Made by a program: the position numbers and the translations under genes. Source: an uncultured Sphingomonadales bacterium (GTDB lineage Bacteria > Pseudomonadota > Alphaproteobacteria > Sphingomonadales > Sphingomonadaceae). From it: a stretch of 8,755 bases of DNA. Location of the stretch: assembly GCA_903828025.1 (NCBI GenBank), contig CAIKKO010000089.1, forward strand, positions 1 to 8,755, written 5' to 3'. The notes beneath the pieces are model-generated. The model was not told the DNA's origin. It did no database searches and saw nothing but the letters and a program-made list of their open reading frames with translations. Positions 6,649 to 8,755 of this stretch are shown here, in pieces (the first letter of the stretch is position 1; every line of letters starts with the position of its first letter).

Positions 6649-6665
6649 CGGACCCGATCGGTCCG
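6649..6665 (+). terminator. Short hairpin after the CsbD-like gene, possible terminator
   Basis: CGGACC (6649-6654) and GGTCCG (6660-6665) form six perfect pairs around a five-base loop, starting six bases after the CsbD stop codon. Only gttct follows instead of a real T-run, so intrinsic termination would be weak. The stem may instead protect the 3' end of the message. Confidence 0.4.
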
Positions 6666-6725
6666 GTTCTATCGCATCGACGATCGGCGGCGGTTCTTGC
6701 CGCAATACCGGATCGCAGCGAGCAG

Positions 6726-6757
6726 GCGCCCGCTTACCCACCCTCCCGGGCGGGCGC
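6726..6757. repeat. Inverted repeat, 8-bp stem
   Basis: GCGCCCGC (6726-6733) pairs exactly with GCGGGCGC (6750-6757) across a 16-base C-rich loop. It lies five bases before a second, longer hairpin. No T-run follows it directly. Confidence 0.5.
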
Positions 6758-6762
6758 ATGAC

Positions 6763-6803
6763 TGGCCTGCCATCCCGTGCCAAGTGCTCGGGATGGCAGG
6801 CCA
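6763..6803. repeat. Long perfect hairpin, 15-bp stem
   Basis: The arm at 6763-6777 (tggcctgccatcccg) is perfectly complementary to 6789-6803, with an 11-base loop. It is the strongest secondary structure in the window and is followed by aattt. It may terminate transcription from the CsbD side, shield the kinase gene from read-through, or be a dispersed intergenic element. Which of these applies cannot be told here. Confidence 0.7.
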
Positions 6804-6871
6804 ATTTCATGTGATATGCAGAAAGTGGAGTCGGCTCGGCGAGATACCATGCCGATCTTTTCCACCGGACG

Positions 6872-6883
6872 TGCTAGTATACT
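6872..6883 (+). promoter_or_regulatory. Possible extended -10 promoter upstream of the kinase gene
   Basis: TG-C-TAGTAT (6872-6880) is an extended -10 element overlapping an alternative TATACT (6878-6883). No good -35 box is visible at the right distance, which extended -10 promoters tolerate. Transcription would begin about 100 bases before the kinase ATG at 6990. Confidence 0.35.
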
Positions 6884-6989
6884 TTGGCTATGGCGGCGCA
6901 CGTGAACGTGTCGGCAGGCACGCTGAAACGGATTCAGTGCCGAGGGTGGGCTGCGATTGGCAGGCCCACGGTCCCCAAAGGCCTGATAC

Positions 6990-8042
6990 ATGGTCCCGCC
7001 GAATGAACGCGAACAGACACCAGACTTGGCAGGAACAGCGGGCACGCTGGCCTTTGCGCTGATCATTGCCTCCGAAACGCCGCTGGTCCTGCTCGACGGC
7101 AAACTCGGGGTCATCGTCGCCAGCGCCTCGTTCTACCACAATTTCGGCCTTACCCAGCCCGGTGCTGCGCGAGTCGGGTTTGCCGATCTCGGCGAAGGCG
7201 AATGGTCTCGACGCCAGTTGATCGGCATGCTCCAGGCAATTGCCGGAGGCAGCCCGGCAATCGAGGCCTATGAAATGGATCTCGTCCGCCCCGGCCTCCC
7301 GGTGTGCCATCTGCTGCTGAGCGCCCACTTGCTCGACTACAAGGGCGCGGCCAGCGACACACGGATCGTGCTTGCGATCACCGACGTGACCGCCGCGCGC
7401 GCCGCCGACAAGGTCAAGGACGAGATGCTGCGCGAAAAGAAGCTGCTGATGCAGGAATTGCAGCACCGCGTCGCGAACAGCCTCCAGATCATCGCCAGCG
7501 TGCTGTTGCAGAGCGCACGCAAGGTCAACTCCGCCGAGACGCGCGGCCATCTCAGCGATGCGCACAACCGGGTGATGTCGATCGCCACGCTGCAGAAGCA
7601 GCTGGCCGCCACGCAGGAGGGCGATGTCGAGCTGCGCGGCTATTTCACCCAGCTATGCCACAGCATCGGTGCCTCGATGATCGCAGATCCCGGGTTCCTG
7701 ACGCTCTCGGTGACGGCCGACGACAGCAAAGTCGATGCCCGCGTCTCGGTGAGCCTTGGCCTGATCGTGACCGAACTGGTGATCAATGCGCTCAAGCACG
7801 CGTTCCCCAGCGCGCCGCGCGACGGGCGAATCGTGGTCGATTTCAAGACGATTGGCGCAGGCTGGACGCTGGAAGTGGCCGACAACGGCATCGGCTTCCC
7901 CTCGATGGCCGACGGGGGTAGCCATCCGGGCCTCGGCACCGGAATTGTCGAGGCTCTGGCCAGCCAGCTAGACGCCGACGTGGAGATCCGCAGCACCAAT
8001 CCCGGAACGTGCGTCTCGATCATCCATCCCAAGGCGGCCTGA
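6990..8042 (+). CDS. HisKA_2/HWE-type sensor histidine kinase with a PAS-like domain
   Basis: A 350-residue, apparently soluble kinase that should autophosphorylate on histidine and pass the phosphate to a response regulator. Residues 20-135 look like a divergent PAS sensor domain ending in the usual VLAITDVTAAR linker (127-137). A coiled linker leads to the phospho-acceptor helix ELQHRVANSLQ (156-166) with His159, the HRxxNxLQ form of HisKA_2. The ATPase domain has the N-box TELVINALKHAF (261-272), DNGIGF (298-303) and GLGTGIV (314-320), all intact. There are no transmembrane segments and no receiver domain. The ATG at 6990 is preceded by AAAGG eight bases upstream. No response regulator is adjacent, so it is an orphan here. 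In Alphaproteobacteria, HWE/HisKA_2 kinases commonly feed the PhyR-NepR-EcfG stress pathway, and the EcfG-like promoters around this gene fit that role, which remains inference. Its signal is unknown: the PAS segment lacks the cysteine motif of LOV photosensors. Confidence 0.92.
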   Translation: MVPPNEREQTPDLAGTAGTLAFALIIASETPLVLLDGKLGVIVASASFYHNFGLTQPGAARVGFADLGEGEWSRRQLIGMLQAIAGGSPAIEAYEMDLVRPGLPVCHLLLSAHLLDYKGAASDTRIVLAITDVTAARAADKVKDEMLREKKLLMQELQHRVANSLQIIASVLLQSARKVNSAETRGHLSDAHNRVMSIATLQKQLAATQEGDVELRGYFTQLCHSIGASMIADPGFLTLSVTADDSKVDARVSVSLGLIVTELVINALKHAFPSAPRDGRIVVDFKTIGAGWTLEVADNGIGFPSMADGGSHPGLGTGIVEALASQLDADVEIRSTNPGTCVSIIHPKAA

Positions 8043-8067
8043 GGAACTTCGCCGCGTTCCGGGGGTT
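8043..8067 (+). promoter_or_regulatory. Putative EcfG promoter of the RcnB-family gene
   Basis: GGAAC (8043-8047), 16 bases, then GGTT (8064-8067), starting directly after the TGA of the kinase gene. Transcription would begin near 8074, leaving a leader of about 60 bases that contains two hairpins. Sequence and spacing are the same as in the other three sites. Confidence 0.72.
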
Positions 8068-8081
8068 TATCCTGATGACCC

Positions 8082-8120
8082 TGCGGACCCTCCGCAAGGC
8101 CAGACGGCGCGATTTGCGCC
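8082..8120 (+). other. Two hairpins in the RcnB leader
   Basis: TGCGGA (8082-8087) pairs with TCCGCA (8091-8096) around a three-base loop. GGCGC (8106-8110) pairs with GCGCC (8116-8120) around gattt. Both lie between the predicted transcription start and the ATG at 8135, the second only 14 bases from the start codon, where it could affect translation. No known riboswitch or thermometer class is recognised. Confidence 0.4.
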
Positions 8121-8134
8121 CTCGGGAACACCCC

Positions 8135-8746
8135 ATGAAAAAACTGCTCTGCGCGATGGCCTCCATCGCGCTTATGACCAGTCCGGTTGCCATCGCGCAG
8201 CCTGACCACCAACAAGGCCGGCAGCAGGACCGGCAACACGAGACTCGCGGCGAAGGCAACCGTCAGGGCCAGCAGCGTCAGGGCCAGCAGCGGCAGGTTC
8301 AACAGCGACAGGCCCAACGCCAGGTTCAACAACGGCAGGTCCAGCAGCGGCAGGCCCAGCGGCAGGTCCAGCAACGCCAAGTCCAGCAGCGACAGGTGCA
8401 ACAGCGGCAGGTTCAGCGGCAGGTCTGGCAGCGGCAGGCGGCCAATCGCGCCTATAACGCCAGCACCTACCGCTCGACGAACTATGGCTATGCCGATCCG
8501 GCGCGCTATCGCAGCAACCGTGTGCACAGCGGCTGGGCGCAGGACCGTGGCAACACCTATCGCTGGCGCGAAGGCGAGCGCATGGGCTACTACGACTGGT
8601 ACTACGCCCCGCGTGTCAGCTATCGCCGCTATCACCTGCGCCGTCCGCCCTATGGCTACGAATGGCGCCGCTATGACGACCGCTATGTGCTGGTTGCGAT
8701 CACCACGGGTCTGATCATGTCGGTCATTCTGGATGCGGCCCGCTAA
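8135..8746 (+). CDS. Secreted RcnB-family protein with a Gln/Arg repeat
   Basis: A 203-residue exported protein. Residues 1-21 form a signal peptide with an A-I-A cleavage site before Gln22. Residues 43-101 are a tandem repeat of RQ[V/A/G]QQ pentads and RQ[V/A]Q tetrads, strongly basic and probably extended or helical. Residues 140-200 match the RcnB domain: a Trp/Tyr-rich segment (YRWREGERMGYYDWYY), the PPYGYEWRRYDDRYVLVAI motif (171-189) and the closing TGLIMSVI (190-197). RcnB of E. coli is a periplasmic protein affecting nickel/cobalt efflux. For alphaproteobacterial paralogues the metal link is unproven, and this copy has few metal ligands. The ATG at 8135 is chosen because the signal peptide begins there. 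An upstream ATG at 8009 lies inside the kinase gene and ahead of the promoter. The ribosome binding site is weak (cgggaac). A basic periplasmic protein binding acidic envelope polymers is another possibility. Confidence 0.85.
   Translation: MKKLLCAMASIALMTSPVAIAQPDHQQGRQQDRQHETRGEGNRQGQQRQGQQRQVQQRQAQRQVQQRQVQQRQAQRQVQQRQVQQRQVQQRQVQRQVWQRQAANRAYNASTYRSTNYGYADPARYRSNRVHSGWAQDRGNTYRWREGERMGYYDWYYAPRVSYRRYHLRRPPYGYEWRRYDDRYVLVAITTGLIMSVILDAAR
8261..8437 (+). repeat. Coding tandem repeat of 15- and 12-base units
   Basis: About twelve in-frame units encode RQxQQ (15 bases, typically cgg-cag-gtt-cag-cag with synonymous changes) or RQxQ (12 bases), in the length order 5,5,5,4,5,5,4,5,5,5,4,5 codons. 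Units differ at several third positions and in the central Gly/Val/Ala, so the array is not freshly amplified, but it could still change length by slippage or recombination without breaking the frame. It explains the long leucine-rich frame on the opposite strand. Confidence 0.85.
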
Positions 8747-8755
8747 AACCTGATA

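Larger units (their letters stand above)
6644..6989 (+). other. Structured intergenic region of 346 bases
   Basis: No coding region is supported here. The stretch carries several inverted repeats, three of them listed separately (6649-6665, 6726-6757, 6763-6803). Weaker ones lie at 6836-6855 (tcggc/gccga) and 6912-6942 (cggca/tgccg, with an inner ctgaa/ttcag). An extended -10 box lies at 6872-6883. It could be the terminator region of the CsbD gene joined to the promoter and leader of the kinase gene. A small RNA in the second half is possible but unproven. Confidence 0.5.

Noticed and set aside
8009..8134. Extension of the RcnB gene from an ATG inside the kinase gene
   Set aside because: It would remove the signal peptide from the N-terminus and start upstream of the promoter at 8043.
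8261..8437. Repeat array as a possible CRISPR
   Set aside because: Units are 12-15 bases, contiguous, without spacers, and in frame with a protein that has a signal peptide and an RcnB domain.
7640..8635. Long leucine-rich open frame on the minus strand (331 codons)
   Set aside because: It is the complement of the Gln/Arg repeat and of the kinase C-terminus. It matches no family I know, and the plus-strand genes have clear domains.

Overview
The window is high-GC, gene-dense DNA from an alphaproteobacterium, most likely a member of the Sphingomonadales (Sphingomonas, Novosphingobium or Erythrobacter-like). This rests on the protein families present and on four promoter-like sites of the EcfG general-stress type, a sigma factor class confined to Alphaproteobacteria. 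No ribosomal RNA, tRNA, transposase, phage gene or CRISPR array was seen.

Layout. Positions 1-254 are non-coding and hold an imperfect palindromic repeat. A lipid-anchored class I cytochrome c lies on the minus strand (315-836), with its own terminator and a plausible sigma-70 promoter. All other genes are on the plus strand. A three-gene block (1123-5920) encodes a glycosyltransferase fused to a helical C-terminal domain, a GH130-family mannoside phosphorylase or hydrolase, and a patatin-like lipoprotein. A cluster of very small stress-type proteins follows (Thivi_2564-like, DUF3309, CsbD; 6005-6643). After a structured 346-base gap come a HisKA_2/HWE-type sensor histidine kinase (6990-8042) and a secreted RcnB-family protein with a long Gln/Arg tandem repeat (8135-8746).

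The unifying observation is a motif, GGAAC-N16-GGTT, that occurs four times with identical spacing. Every copy is on the coding strand, with 48-67 bases between its end and the start codon of the glycosyltransferase, Thivi_2564, CsbD or RcnB gene. It matches the known EcfG promoter (GGAAC-N16-17-CGTT) except for the first base of the -10 element. The window therefore reads as a segment of the general stress regulon. A glycoside-metabolism operon, envelope-associated small proteins, CsbD and an RcnB protein would be switched on together, and the nearby HWE kinase belongs to the kinase class that often feeds PhyR/EcfG signalling. The least characterised part is the stress-linked glycosyltransferase/GH130/patatin operon. 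It may make, trim or recycle a mannose-containing glycan, but its substrate cannot be read from the sequence.
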